Positions 25,265-34,164 are shown, numbered from the stretch's first letter. The stretch: 64,000 nt of DNA from Alphaproteobacteria bacterium (GCA_028871345.1 JAGWNK010000001.1:124001-188000); one strand, 5' to 3'. Made by a program: numbers and translations. The notes: generated by a model not told the origin, from the sequence alone.

Positions 25265-27022
25265 TCAGACCGTGAACATCTTGCGCAACTCGACCTTCAT
25301 AAGCTTGCCGTTGGCGTTGCGAGGCAGCGGATCAGGCCAGAACAGCACCTTCACGGGAACCTTGAAGGCGGCGAGCCTGCCCGCCACATGGGCCCGCAGC
25401 TCCTCTTCGGTGACGCGCATGCCGGGTTTGACATGAACCACCGCGGCGGGTTCCTCGCCCAGCGTGCGATGCGGCATCGGCACGACGGCCGCGTCGATCA
25501 CGGCCGGATGCGCACACAGCGCGCTCTCGATTTCGATGCAGTAGATGTTCTCGCCGCCGCGGATGAGCATGTCCTTGGCACGATCGACAATCGTGCAGAA
25601 ACCCTCGGCGTCCAGACGCGCGAGATCGCCGGTGCGCACCCAGCCATCGACGAACGTGCGCGCGGTGTCCGCCGGCTTGTCCCAGTAGCCGCGCACGACG
25701 TTGGGGCCGCGCGCCCACAGCTCGCCGATCTCGCCAGCCGGCAGCTCGCGCCCGCCGTCGATGCTCATGATCTTCAGATCGCAAACCGGCGCGGCCGGGC
25801 CGCAGGAATCGGGGCGGTTGAGATAATCCTCGCCGCTGTGATGCGTGCAGACGGCGGAGGTCTCGGTCATGCCCCAGCCGTTGCCGGGAAGCGACCGGGG
25901 AAACGTCTCGCGGATCTTGCGCACCAGCTCGGGCGCCGACGGCGCGCCGCCGTAGGACAGCGTTTCGAGCGATGAAAGGTCGTATTTCGATCGTTGCGGA
26001 TGCTCCACCAGCTGCCAGGCGATGGTCGGCACGCCGCCGGCATGATTGACCTTCTCGCGCTCGATCAGCTGCATCGCGAGCTCGGCGTCCCATTTGCGCA
26101 TCATCACGATCTTGCCGCCGGTGAACATGGTCGGACCCATCACCGCAAACGCGCCCGTGGCGTGGAACAGCGGGATGGCGAGCAGCCCGACGCGCTGCGG
26201 CGCCGTCTTGGGATCGATCTGCGGTACCGGCTCGCCGCGGCGCAGGAAGTTGCGCAGGCCAGAAATCGCGTAGGCGAAGATGTTCGACAGCATGTTGCGA
26301 TGGGAGCCGACCGCGCCTTTGGCGGTGCCGGTCGTCCCCGAGGTGTAGAGAATCGTCACATCGTCGTCGCCGGAGAGCACGACGTCCGGCATGCTTCCCT
26401 GCGGGAGCGAACCCCAACCGGACGGCTTGCCGACGACATCCTCCAACGCGCGCGCCGGAGGCGGCGCCGCGCCCGGGATGCGGCTTGCATAGACGCGCCG
26501 CAAGTCCGGACAACGATCGACGATGGAGGCGATGCGCTCAAATCGCTCCGCGTCGGCAAAAACGAACCTGGCGCCGCTATCCCTGAGCCCGTATTCCAGC
26601 TCCTGTCCGCTCCACCAGGCATTCAGCGGCGTCACGATGGCGCCGGCCAGCGCCGCGGCGAAGAACACGACCGGCCACTCCGGAAGATTGCGCATGACGA
26701 GAGCGACACGGTCCCCGCGCTCGAGACCCTGCGCCTGCAGCTCGGCCGCCAGCGCCAGCGTCGCCCGGGCAAACGCTTCGTAGGTGACCCGCTCGCCTTC
26801 GTGGACGACGAATTCGCGGTCACCATATGAGCGCGCAATCAGGAACAGGTCCCGCAGCGTGGCCGGAGCGTGTTTCCAAACGCGGGTCTTCACGCCGCGG
26901 ATGAATACCTCGTCCATCTCAAAGGGAGAACCCGCCGCCGTGAGAAGGGCATGGGCCCGCGCGATCGAAATGGCCGGCCAAGGCTTTGCGTCCACAAGCA
27001 CCTCCAGCGTTCTCATTCCCAT
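25265..27022 (-). CDS. Class I acyl-CoA synthetase / AMP-dependent ligase
   Basis: The 585-residue adenylate-forming enzyme has the P-loop TILYTSGTTGTAKGAVGSHR, the GWGMTETSAV motif, GWVRTGDLARLDAEG and the C-terminal lysine region LPRNANGKLMKVELRK. These enzymes activate a carboxylic acid as acyl-AMP and load it on CoA; a medium- or long-chain fatty acid is the likeliest substrate, but it cannot be set from sequence. ATG 27022 follows AGAGGTGAAG; the frame continues upstream into the riboswitch region without support. alkA begins 56 bases after its stop. Confidence 0.87.
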   Translation of the reverse strand: MGMRTLEVLVDAKPWPAISIARAHALLTAAGSPFEMDEVFIRGVKTRVWKHAPATLRDLFLIARSYGDREFVVHEGERVTYEAFARATLALAAELQAQGLERGDRVALVMRNLPEWPVVFFAAALAGAIVTPLNAWWSGQELEYGLRDSGARFVFADAERFERIASIVDRCPDLRRVYASRIPGAAPPPARALEDVVGKPSGWGSLPQGSMPDVVLSGDDDVTILYTSGTTGTAKGAVGSHRNMLSNIFAYAISGLRNFLRRGEPVPQIDPKTAPQRVGLLAIPLFHATGAFAVMGPTMFTGGKIVMMRKWDAELAMQLIEREKVNHAGGVPTIAWQLVEHPQRSKYDLSSLETLSYGGAPSAPELVRKIRETFPRSLPGNGWGMTETSAVCTHHSGEDYLNRPDSCGPAAPVCDLKIMSIDGGRELPAGEIGELWARGPNVVRGYWDKPADTARTFVDGWVRTGDLARLDAEGFCTIVDRAKDMLIRGGENIYCIEIESALCAHPAVIDAAVVPMPHRTLGEEPAAVVHVKPGMRVTEEELRAHVAGRLAAFKVPVKVLFWPDPLPRNANGKLMKVELRKMFTV

Positions 27023-27118
27023 CTTCACCTCTGTGATGCAGCGGCGCAACGCCGCCGTGGCCTTGTCTCCACGTCGCGATTGACGATCCCACTGCCGGCG
27101 GTCTACGACTGCCTGCGC

Positions 27119-27257
27119 GTAAGGTTTAGGGAACGCGGTGCGATACCGCGGCTGCCCCCGCAACTGTGACCGGCGAGAACACGTCCCGATGCCACTGAAG
27201 CGATGCTTCGGGAAGGCGGACGAGAGACCAAGACCCGGAAGCCAGGAGACCTGCCTT
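27119..27257 (+). promoter_or_regulatory. Cobalamin (B12) riboswitch
   Basis: The RNA core is plain in order: GGGAACGCGGTGC, then ACCGCGGCTGCCCCCGCAAC with TGTGACC, CCACTG, GGGAAGGCGGACGAGAGACC, and the closing B12 box AGCCAGGAGACCTGCC at 27240-27255. It precedes a TonB-dependent receptor whose start is 160 bases downstream, the usual place for B12 control of uptake. Binding of adenosylcobalamin would lower expression. The boundaries are approximate. Confidence 0.95.
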
Positions 27258-27417
27258 GCGCCGTCGTCCTGTTTTCGGTCGGGGTGCGCCGGGGACTGCG
27301 GGGGAAACCGTCGCGACGACAATGTGGAGTCGTCGACGCGGGGTCCTGATGTTCGCAATCCTTTCGCAGCGCATAGCGTCCCGTGTGCCGGCTCTTGGCC
27401 AAGACCAGGAGAACGTC

Positions 27418-29322
27418 ATGCAAAAACTGTCATTCACCCTCTTCGCTGCCACCGCCCTGGCAACAGGCGCGCTGGCCGCGGAAACGCCGGAAACCATCGT
27501 GGTCACGGCGACGCGCACTTCCCAGCCGCTGGAGGTGACCGGGACCTCCCTGTCGATCGTCACCGCGCAGGATCTGCAGACCCAGCAGATCTCCATGGCA
27601 ACGGATGCCCTGGCGGAACTGCCCGGCGTCACCGTGGTGCGCAACGGCGGCGTCGGCCAGACGGCGGACGTCCTGATGCGCGGCGCGGAAGCCGGGCAGA
27701 CCCTGGTCGTCATCGACGGCGTGCGCATCAATGATCCCAGCGCCACCAGCGGCATCGCGCTGCTCGGCGACGTCCTGGTCAACGGTATCGACCGCATCGA
27801 GGTGCTGCGCGGCCCGCAATCGACGCTGTACGGCAGCGACGCCATCGGCGGCGTGATCAACATCATGACGACCCGCGGCGGCGACAGCCCTTACGCCGTC
27901 CGCGCCGAAGCCGAGGGCGGCTCGTTCGACACCTATCATGTGAACGCCGCGGCCAACGGGACCGTGGGGTCGGTGCAGTACGGCGCCGCGGCCGACTACT
28001 ACGGCACCAACAGCGTCTCGGCCGCGGATAGCCGCAACGGCAACCGGGAAGCAGACGGCTATCACCATCTCGGGCTCACGGGGAACGTGCGCTGGCTGGC
28101 CAGCGACGCGGTGAGCGTGGACGCGCGCATCTACTACACCAGGGCGCGCGACAGCTTCGACGGCTATCCGCCGCCCAACTACACCTTCCAGGACACCCAC
28201 GAATTCGGACGCAACACGCTGGTCGCCGCCTATGGCGGCGTGAACCTGTCGCTGCTGGACGACCGCTTCCGCAGCCGCTTCGCCGTCACCCGCACCGACA
28301 CCGACCGGCTGACCTTCGATCCCTCGTCCAGCCCCGAAGAGACCTTCTTTGCCCGCGGCGGCGCCACGCGGCTCGAATACCAGGGCATCTTCGAGGCCGA
28401 CAGCGCCAACGAGGTGACCTTCGGGGCGGAGAGCGAGACCACCACCCTCGTCACCCAGAGCATCTACGACAGCGCACCGACCTCCGGCAGCGACCGCATC
28501 AACGGATTCTACGCTCAGTGGCAGAGCACGCCGACGAACGGCCTGACGGTGACCGGCGGCGTCCGCTACGACGACGACCGGGAGTTCAAGGGCCATACCT
28601 CGGTCAAGCTGGCCGCGGCGTGGCAAGTGCTCGAGGCGACGACGCTGCGCGCCAACTACGGCGACGGCTTCAAGGCGCCCAGCCTGTACGAGCTGTTCTC
28701 CCAGTATTCCAATCCGGTTGCGGCGCTCAAGCCCGAGACGGCCCGCGGCTGGGAGGCCGGCATCGACCAGGGCCTGCTCGACGGCCGGCTCATGGCATCG
28801 CTCACCTATTTCGAGCGGCGCACCAACGACCAGATCGATTTCTTCTCCTGCTACGGCGTGACATCGCCGGCCTGCAGCCTGCGCGCGGCGGAAGGCGGCT
28901 ACTACTACAATGTCGACCGGTCGCGGGCGACGGGCGCGGAAGCGACGCTGGCGGCCCGGGTCACCGATGCTCTGACGGTGAGCGCCAACTACACCAACCT
29001 GACGGACATCGACCTTGCGACCGGGCTGCAGCTGGCGCGGCGCCCGCGTGACTCCGCCAACGTCACGCTGACCTGGCGGCCCGAGGCGGACGCCACACTC
29101 GGCTTCTCGGTCGATTACATCGGTACGCGCTACGACGATGCCGGACATTTCACGCCGCTCAGGGCCGCCACGCATGCCAACCTGTTCGCCTCGTACAAGG
29201 TGACGGAGGAGATCGAGCTCTTCGGCCGGATCGAAAACGTGCTGAACGACGGCGCCGAGCCTGTGGCAGGATACGGCACCCCCGGGCGGGCGTTCTATGC
29301 GGGGGTGAGGACGAGCCTCTAA
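27418..29322 (+). CDS. btuB: TonB-dependent outer-membrane receptor, BtuB-type
   Basis: The 634-residue protein begins with a signal peptide (KLSFTLFAATALATGALA), then the TonB box ETIVVTATRT, a plug domain (TDALAELPGVTVVRNGG, RIEVLRGPQSTLYGSDAIGG) and a 22-strand barrel region ending in the aromatic-poor VRTSL. ATG 27418 has AGGAGAA in front; the open frame upstream is the riboswitch. Together with the B12 riboswitch this marks it as the vitamin B12 importer. The rest of the uptake system (BtuCDF) is not in the window. Confidence 0.92.
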   Translation: MQKLSFTLFAATALATGALAAETPETIVVTATRTSQPLEVTGTSLSIVTAQDLQTQQISMATDALAELPGVTVVRNGGVGQTADVLMRGAEAGQTLVVIDGVRINDPSATSGIALLGDVLVNGIDRIEVLRGPQSTLYGSDAIGGVINIMTTRGGDSPYAVRAEAEGGSFDTYHVNAAANGTVGSVQYGAAADYYGTNSVSAADSRNGNREADGYHHLGLTGNVRWLASDAVSVDARIYYTRARDSFDGYPPPNYTFQDTHEFGRNTLVAAYGGVNLSLLDDRFRSRFAVTRTDTDRLTFDPSSSPEETFFARGGATRLEYQGIFEADSANEVTFGAESETTTLVTQSIYDSAPTSGSDRINGFYAQWQSTPTNGLTVTGGVRYDDDREFKGHTSVKLAAAWQVLEATTLRANYGDGFKAPSLYELFSQYSNPVAALKPETARGWEAGIDQGLLDGRLMASLTYFERRTNDQIDFFSCYGVTSPACSLRAAEGGYYYNVDRSRATGAEATLAARVTDALTVSANYTNLTDIDLATGLQLARRPRDSANVTLTWRPEADATLGFSVDYIGTRYDDAGHFTPLRAATHANLFASYKVTEEIELFGRIENVLNDGAEPVAGYGTPGRAFYAGVRTSL

Positions 29323-29323
29323 A

Positions 29324-30172
29324 TCAGCCGGCGCGCCGCAGGAGCTGAACGGGCCTGGCCTTGTAGAAGAGGCCGGGCGCGTTCTCCACCGGCGTGAAGC
29401 CGACGCCCACGCCCGCCACCGATTCCGCCGGCCCGACCAGCAGCGCCCCGTCGGGCGCCAGGATGTCGGCGATGCGGTCGATCACGGAGAGGCGCGTCTT
29501 CTGATCGAAGTACATCAGCACGTTGCGGCAGAACACGACGTCGAGGTCGGGCAGCCAGCCGAAGGAATCAAGCAGATTGAACTTGCGGAACGTCACCATG
29601 CGGCGCAGATGCGGCGTGATCCGCCAACTGTTGCCTTCCTGGGTGAAGCAGGTCAGCAGGCGGCGGATGGGAAGGCCGCGCTGCACCTCGAACTGGGAGT
29701 ACAGCCCCTCTTCCCCCCGCGCGATCATCTGGCCGTTGATGTCGGTGGCGTAGAGATCGATGGTCCAGCCCTCGGCCAGCAGCTTGCGGTCGTCGAGCAG
29801 CATCGCCAGCGAGTAGGCTTCCTGCCCCGCCGCGCAGGCGGCGCACCAGATCGACAGGCGCTTGGTGGAGGCGCGCGCCACCAAGAGCGACGGCAGCACG
29901 ATGTCGCGGAACTCGTCGAAGGTCTTGCGGTCGCGGAAGAAGGCGGAGTCGTTGGTGGTCATGGCCTCGATGACGGCCTGGACCAGGGCTTCGTGCCCGT
30001 GGCGCAGCTCGGCGAGGAGCGAAGCGGTGTCCTTGAAGCCGAAGCGGCGCATCACCGGCCCCAGCCGGTTCTCGACCAGGTGACTCTTCTTCTCGGTCAG
30101 CACGATGCCGGCCCGCCGCTGCATCATGGCGGCGAGATGGGCAAAGTCCTGATGCGGCGCGGAAGAGCCCAC
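29324..30172 (-). CDS. cheR: CheR-type protein-glutamate methyltransferase
   Basis: The 282-residue protein has the N-terminal helical CheR domain (GIVLTEKKSHLVENRLGPVM) and the SAM-binding domain with WCAACAAGQEAYSLAMLL (motif I, with Ala for the usual Gly-Ser start), LYATDINGQMIARGEEG and VVFCRNVLMYFDQ. It transfers methyl groups to receptor glutamates. The start is a GTG at 30172, three bases after the stop of the CheY-like gene. No receptors, CheA or CheW are in the window, so it is an orphan of the main chemotaxis cluster or serves another pathway with ChpT/CheY. Confidence 0.88.
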   Translation of the reverse strand: MGSSAPHQDFAHLAAMMQRRAGIVLTEKKSHLVENRLGPVMRRFGFKDTASLLAELRHGHEALVQAVIEAMTTNDSAFFRDRKTFDEFRDIVLPSLLVARASTKRLSIWCAACAAGQEAYSLAMLLDDRKLLAEGWTIDLYATDINGQMIARGEEGLYSQFEVQRGLPIRRLLTCFTQEGNSWRITPHLRRMVTFRKFNLLDSFGWLPDLDVVFCRNVLMYFDQKTRLSVIDRIADILAPDGALLVGPAESVAGVGVGFTPVENAPGLFYKARPVQLLRRAG

Positions 30173-30175
30173 GAC

Positions 30176-30541
30176 TTACATCAACCCCACTTCGGAGAAC
30201 TTCGCCTCGATGATGCTCTTGTCGAACGGCTTCATGATGTACTCGTCGGCGCCGGCGCCCAGCGCCTCGCTGATGTGGGAGACGTCGTTCTCGGTGGTGC
30301 AGAACAGCACGACGGGCACCGAGCCGTTCTTCTCGGCGCGCACGCTGCGCACGAATTCGACGCCGCTCATATGCGGCAGATTCCAGTCGAGCAGGATGAC
30401 GTCGGGCATGTTGCGCCGGCACAGCACGAGCGCCTCTTCGCCGTTGTCGGCTTCGACGGTGTGGAAGGCGAGTTCCTTGAGGATGCGGCAGGTGATCTTG
30501 CGGATCACGCGGCTGTCGTCGACAACGAGACACGTTTTCAT
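30176..30541 (-). CDS. CheY-like single-domain response regulator
   Basis: The 121-residue receiver domain has the acidic pair in LVVDDSRVIRK, the phosphoacceptor Asp in ILLDWNLPHMSGVEF and the conserved Lys in EYIMKPFDKSII. There is no output domain. It lies between chpT and cheR on the minus strand. In alphaproteobacteria such stand-alone receivers can be targets of chemotaxis kinases or of ChpT-type phosphotransfer; which applies here is not visible. Confidence 0.88.
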   Translation of the reverse strand: MKTCLVVDDSRVIRKITCRILKELAFHTVEADNGEEALVLCRRNMPDVILLDWNLPHMSGVEFVRSVRAEKNGSVPVVLFCTTENDVSHISEALGAGADEYIMKPFDKSIIEAKFSEVGLM

Positions 30542-30628
30542 GAACAGCCCGGTCGCTGCTTGATGCCGCCAAAGGGTAGCGGGTGAAAGTAAATGCCCGC
30601 TTTACCGCCTCAGGTTGAAATTGTCGTA

Positions 30629-31246
30629 TCAGCCCGCCACGATTTCGACTTCGCCTTCGCGCGCCGTCATCGTCAGCCCGGCGTTGAGGCCCTTGGCGAG
30701 ACGCGCCGTCAGTGCCGGCTGGACGCCGCGCGCGTCGTGGCCGTTCATCTCGCCGCCCTGCAGGCCGCGGTGGACGTCTTCGACGATGCGCGCGCCCTGG
30801 CCGCTGGCCACGATCTTGAACCCGAACGCCCCCGGCTCCGGATTCGTCTCGATCCGGACGCTGCCGCCGCGCGGCAGACAATCCGCCGCAATCAGCGCCG
30901 TGTTCATGATCAGCTTGGCCCAGTCCTTCGGCCAGTTGATGTGCGGTGCCTCCCACTGCAGCGAGACCTTGCCGCCGCTCAGCAAGCCGCTGACCAGGCG
31001 GCAGACTTCGCCCAAATCCAGTTCCGCCCCGGCGGAACCCGCCGCCCCGAAAGCGATCCGCATGAACTGCAATCGGGCCAGCGCCTGGGCCGCGCTGGAC
31101 GTGACAATCTTGAGCGCATCGGCCCGCATCGCTGCGTCACGCTCGTCCTCCAGGACCTCCAGCCCGTTGACCACGGCGCCCAGCGGCCCCACAAGATCGT
31201 GGCAGACCCGGCTGACGAGAAATGCCGAGAAGTCGAGGTCGTTCAT
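30629..31246 (-). CDS. chpT: Histidine phosphotransferase ChpT
   Basis: The 205-residue protein begins MNDLDFSAFLVSRVCHDLVG; the HDLVGPLGAV segment has the phosphorylated histidine on a two-helix dimer domain, followed by a degenerate ATPase-like domain (KLIMNTALIAADCLPRGGSV) without ATP motifs. ChpT passes phosphate from CckA to CtrA and CpdR in the cell-cycle circuit of Caulobacter and relatives. Finding it together with gcrA in one window strongly supports that circuit. cheY and cheR follow on the same strand. Confidence 0.93.
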   Translation of the reverse strand: MNDLDFSAFLVSRVCHDLVGPLGAVVNGLEVLEDERDAAMRADALKIVTSSAAQALARLQFMRIAFGAAGSAGAELDLGEVCRLVSGLLSGGKVSLQWEAPHINWPKDWAKLIMNTALIAADCLPRGGSVRIETNPEPGAFGFKIVASGQGARIVEDVHRGLQGGEMNGHDARGVQPALTARLAKGLNAGLTMTAREGEVEIVAG

Positions 31247-31317
31247 GGGTCTCCTGCGGGCTATGCGAGCGTGGCGGGAATTGGTTATCGTCTGATTTGC
31301 AGCTTAAGGAAAGCTTA

Positions 31318-31500
31318 ATGGGTTCGATGCTGGCGCCGGGACAATGGGTCGTGCTGGAGACCGCCCCCGACTGGGGACTGGGCCAGGTGCAGTCGGTGAC
31401 CGGCCACCGCGTAACCGTCAATTTCGAGCACGCGGGCAAGCAGCTGGTCCGCGATGACGTGGCGGGCCTGACGCCCGTCGAGGATCCGGAGGACCGATGA
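31318..31500 (+). CDS. DUF3553-type small protein
   Basis: The 60-residue product contains PGQWVVLETAPDWGLGQVQS and VTVNFEHAGKQ, the compact beta-rich DUF3553 pattern that resembles an SH3-like module. The ATG at 31318 follows AAGGAAAG; a second ATG three codons in (31327) is possible. It overlaps cysQ by four bases (ATGA), so the two are co-translated. In alphaproteobacteria this small gene is often found beside chpT. The function is unknown. Confidence 0.75.
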   Translation: MGSMLAPGQWVVLETAPDWGLGQVQSVTGHRVTVNFEHAGKQLVRDDVAGLTPVEDPEDR

Positions 31501-32315
31501 CCGAATCCCATGCCCACGCCGCCTCGCCCATGCTGCGGGCGCTCGCCACGATCGCCTATGACGCCGGCGCGATCGTGCTGGAGCATTACACCGAAGAGAT
31601 CACCGCGACGCACAAGGAAGACCTGTCGCCAGTGACCGAGGCCGACGTGCAGGCCGAGCGCTTCATCCTGAAGCGGCTGGCGCAACTGGCGCCGGGCATT
31701 ACCATCGTGGCCGAAGAAGACACCGCCGCCGGGCACGTCCCCAAGGTCGGCCACCGCTTCTTCCTGGTCGATCCGCTGGACGGCACCAAGGAGTTCGTCA
31801 GCCGCAACGGCGAGTTCACCATCAACATCGCCGAGATCGTCGAAGGCAAGCCGGTGCGCGGCGTCGTCTATGCCCCCGCCAAGGACCGCATGTTCTTCGG
31901 CGAAGTGACCTCGGGCGCCTATGAGAGCCCCGCCCCGCCGGGCGGTGCCCCCGATTTCGCCGAGGCCCGCCAGATCCAGGCGCGCGCGCCGGGGTCCGAC
32001 GGGCTGGTCGTCGCCATCAGCCGCACGCACAACGACAAGAAGACCGAGGAGTATCTGGCGGCCTACCGGGTGAAGAATTTCGTGGTCTCGGGCTCGTCGC
32101 TGAAATTCTGCCTGATCGCCTCGGGCGAGGCCGACCTCTATCCCCGCCACGGGCGCACCATGGAGTGGGACACTGCGGCGGGCCACGCCATCCTGGCGGC
32201 GGCGGGCGGCACGGTGACGACGCTCGACGGCAAGGCGTTCAACTACGGCAAGGTGGGCGAGAAGTTCGCCAACCCGTATTTCGTGGCGCGCGGCCTGGAC
32301 GGCAAAAGCCTTTAG
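31497..32315 (+). CDS. cysQ: 3'(2'),5'-bisphosphate nucleotidase CysQ
   Basis: The 272-residue enzyme is of the inositol-monophosphatase fold. The metal ligands are in TIVAEEDT and FFLVDPLDGTKEFV and in TMEWDTAAGHAIL. CysQ removes the 3'-phosphate from PAP, a by-product of sulfate assimilation, and so prevents toxic build-up. All metal-site motifs are intact. It is coupled to the DUF3553 gene. Confidence 0.93.
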   Translation: MTESHAHAASPMLRALATIAYDAGAIVLEHYTEEITATHKEDLSPVTEADVQAERFILKRLAQLAPGITIVAEEDTAAGHVPKVGHRFFLVDPLDGTKEFVSRNGEFTINIAEIVEGKPVRGVVYAPAKDRMFFGEVTSGAYESPAPPGGAPDFAEARQIQARAPGSDGLVVAISRTHNDKKTEEYLAAYRVKNFVVSGSSLKFCLIASGEADLYPRHGRTMEWDTAAGHAILAAAGGTVTTLDGKAFNYGKVGEKFANPYFVARGLDGKSL

Positions 32316-32805
32316 CGCTCGGTCCTTCGGCGCGGATGATTGGGCGGGGCGATTGAGACTCTCCTGCATGTCGTCTCCATCCCTTGATGGGCTTTGGTGC
32401 GATTCCACAACGCCTTGATCTTTGATGTTCGGAATTCGGTTTTTGGGGGGACCCCCTCCCTCCCCCTCTCTGATCGGCGCCGCGTCGATGGCGAGCGGAT
32501 CACTGGGCCAACGCCTGGGGTTTCTTTCGTGTAATCCGCAAGAAGCTCCATGGCCATCTCATCGCCTGTCGCCGCCACGCCGACGCATGACCCGGCCTAA
32601 ATGGGAAGCGGCGCAAAGCGTTTCAAGGCTATGCGACGATGCGAGCGCTGTCGGGAATGCACCTGATTGACGGGAGCGCATAGAGTCGACGGTGGAGATT
32701 GTCTTGCTTGGATGCCGGCCCAGGACTCACGGATTTGTTCTTGAAGCGACAGATAGCGGTTGGCAATTAAAATCGACTCTGACCCCGTTTCTTACCGTTT
32801 CTTAA
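32316..32805. other. Intergenic region with repeat
   Basis: About 490 bases without a convincing gene. It contains short C/G-rich runs near 32440-32470 and, at 32756-32791, the left copy of a 36-base repeat that recurs at 34212. A series of CCGTTTCTTA repeats lies at 32785-32820. Confidence 0.5.
32756..32791. repeat. 36-bp direct repeat, left copy
   Basis: This stretch, starting GCGGTTGGCAATTAAAATCG and ending CTCTGACCCCGTTTC, is identical to 34212-34247. The two copies flank the broken gene and the transposase module. The end TCTGACCCC is also the end of the inverted repeats around the transposase, so it belongs to the same repeat family. Confidence 0.8.
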
Positions 32806-33366
32806 TTACCGTTTCTTAATCGCTAGAAGACCCCATCCAACGTATGGGACCGCGCGACCTGCAACTCTGCCTATGGCATGACCAAGCGCTTCGCGGCCCA
32901 CTTTAGAACCAAGAAAACTACCCACTCGGCGCAATACTGTTGATGCAACGGATGTTCCACCGGTGCCGCCACTAATAGCAGCCCCCGGATATGGGAGCAA
33001 CCGTTGCCCCGACAACGTTATGAGTGAACCAATAGCTGTGAGCCCATACTGTTCGTCGATGCAATGCTCTAGACATTGGCCAAAATCCTTCGTTGGATCG
33101 GACTTCGCATCGTTGCAAGGTTTCGCAGAACTGAAAAACTGAGGCTTGCTTCCCGTGTCGTACTGGAGTGGGTTTGGAGTTACCGAGACAACAGGAGGTG
33201 GTGGCGGGTCGTCCTTTGGTTTATGGCCCGTTACGACAACGGTCTCGGTCGGTTTGGGCAGCGCAACAGGAGGTGGTGGCGGGTCGTCCTTTGGTTTATG
33301 GCCCGTTACGACAACGGTCTCGGTCGGTTTGGGCAGCGGGTCAGTACATTCTGGGGGTAATAGGGG
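32806..33366 (-). pseudogene. 5'-truncated gene with two tandem TonB-box-like repeats
   Basis: Reading the minus strand from the in-frame stop at 33367-33369 to the stop at 32806 gives ~186 residues with no ATG and no ribosome site. First come two near-identical 25-residue units (LPKPTETVVVTGHKPKDD followed by five prolines and VA). After these come a Cys-bearing segment (KPCNDAKSDPTKDFGQCLEH) and a Gly/Ala-rich, weakly hydrophobic end (GHAIGRVAGRAVPYVGWGLL). The upstream part, presumably a signal peptide, is replaced by transposon-linked sequence. The ETVVVTG core matches the tails of the small proteins at 3503 and 3892. The original role is unknown. Confidence 0.6.
33191..33339. repeat. Two tandem 75-bp repeats inside the truncated gene
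   Basis: Copy 1 runs 33191-33265 and copy 2 33266-33339, almost identical. The period of 75 keeps the reading frame, so each copy encodes one 25-residue unit of the minus-strand protein. Recent duplication is likely since even third positions are the same. Confidence 0.85.
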
Positions 33367-33379
33367 TCAGGGGGTAATA

Positions 33380-34164
33380 GGGGTCAGAGTAGATTTATTC
33401 ATCTCCCCGCGCCATTGTATCTCCCGCCTCGATGAGGGAACCAGCCATGGCGCGCCTTGGACGCTACTTTGTCGCGGATCAGCCGCTGCATGTCATCCAG
33501 CGCGGCAACAACCGCCAGGCCATCTTCTTCGACGACGGCGACTACGTACGCTATCGCGATTGGCTGGCGGAAGCCGCGACGGAATACGGCTGCGCCATCC
33601 ATGCCTATGTGCTGATGACCAACCACGTCCACCTGCTCGTGACGCCGGCGAAGAAGGACAGCCTGCCGCGCCTGATGCAGTCGCTCGGCCGGCGCTATGT
33701 GCGCTTCGTCAACCGGGCCTGGGGGCGCACGGGAACGCTGTGGGAGGGCCGCTACCGCGCCGCGCCGATCGACAGCGAGGCGCATTTCATCGCCTGCTGC
33801 CGCTACATCGAACTGAACCCGGTGCGCGCGGGCATGGTGCGCCAGCCGCGCGCCTATCCGTGGTCGAGCTATCGCGCGCATGCGCTGGGCAAGCCCGACG
33901 CGCTCCTCAGCGACCATCCGCTGCTGCGCTCCCTGGGGCGCGGCGCTGCCGCGCGGCAGGAGGCCTATCGCGCCCTGTTCCGCGAGGCGCTGGGCGAGAC
34001 GTTCCTCGCCGAGCTTCGCGCGGCGACCAACGGCGGCTGGGCGCTCGGCGGCCAGCAGTTCCAGCGCGCCATCGCCAAGGCCGCCAAGCGGCGGGCGGCG
34101 CCGCTGCCCAAGGGCCGGCCGGCCAAGGCGCGCGACCAGCGGCAGTTAAATCTACTCTGACCCC
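33380..34164 (+). mobile_element. REP-associated transposase (RAYT) module with inverted repeats
   Basis: GGGGTCAGAGTAGATTTA at 33380-33397 is the exact inverse of 34147-34164, and the two bracket one transposase gene whose stop codon lies within the right repeat. Further copies of the same GGGGTCAG/CTGACCCC motif lie just outside on both sides (33363, 34184, 34234). RAYT proteins process single-stranded REP hairpins and are usually single-copy and domesticated; here the setting suggests a mobile or recently mobile unit. Confidence 0.75.
33447..34160 (+). CDS. REP-associated tyrosine transposase (Y1_Tnp / IS200-like fold)
   Basis: The 237-residue protein has the HUH-type transposase core: an N-terminal strand with HVIQRGNNRQAIFFDDGDY, the metal-binding His-x-His in MTNHVHLLVTPA, and downstream KKDSLPRLMQSLGRRYVRFV with the candidate catalytic tyrosine, then GRTGTLWEGRYRAAPID and CCRYIELNPVRAGMV, all hallmarks of the RAYT subgroup. 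The C-terminal tail is basic (KAAKRRAAPLPKGRPAKARD). The frame is intact. I use ATG 33447; an upstream in-frame ATG at 33432 is possible. Confidence 0.92.
   Translation: MARLGRYFVADQPLHVIQRGNNRQAIFFDDGDYVRYRDWLAEAATEYGCAIHAYVLMTNHVHLLVTPAKKDSLPRLMQSLGRRYVRFVNRAWGRTGTLWEGRYRAAPIDSEAHFIACCRYIELNPVRAGMVRQPRAYPWSSYRAHALGKPDALLSDHPLLRSLGRGAAARQEAYRALFREALGETFLAELRAATNGGWALGGQQFQRAIAKAAKRRAAPLPKGRPAKARDQRQLNLL

Noticed and set aside
33146-33380. Plus-strand Gly-rich repeat protein over the 75-bp repeats
   Set aside because: The minus-strand reading gives a coherent TonB-box/proline repeat and continues into a plausible C-terminal domain; the plus frame runs into transposase sequence out of frame.
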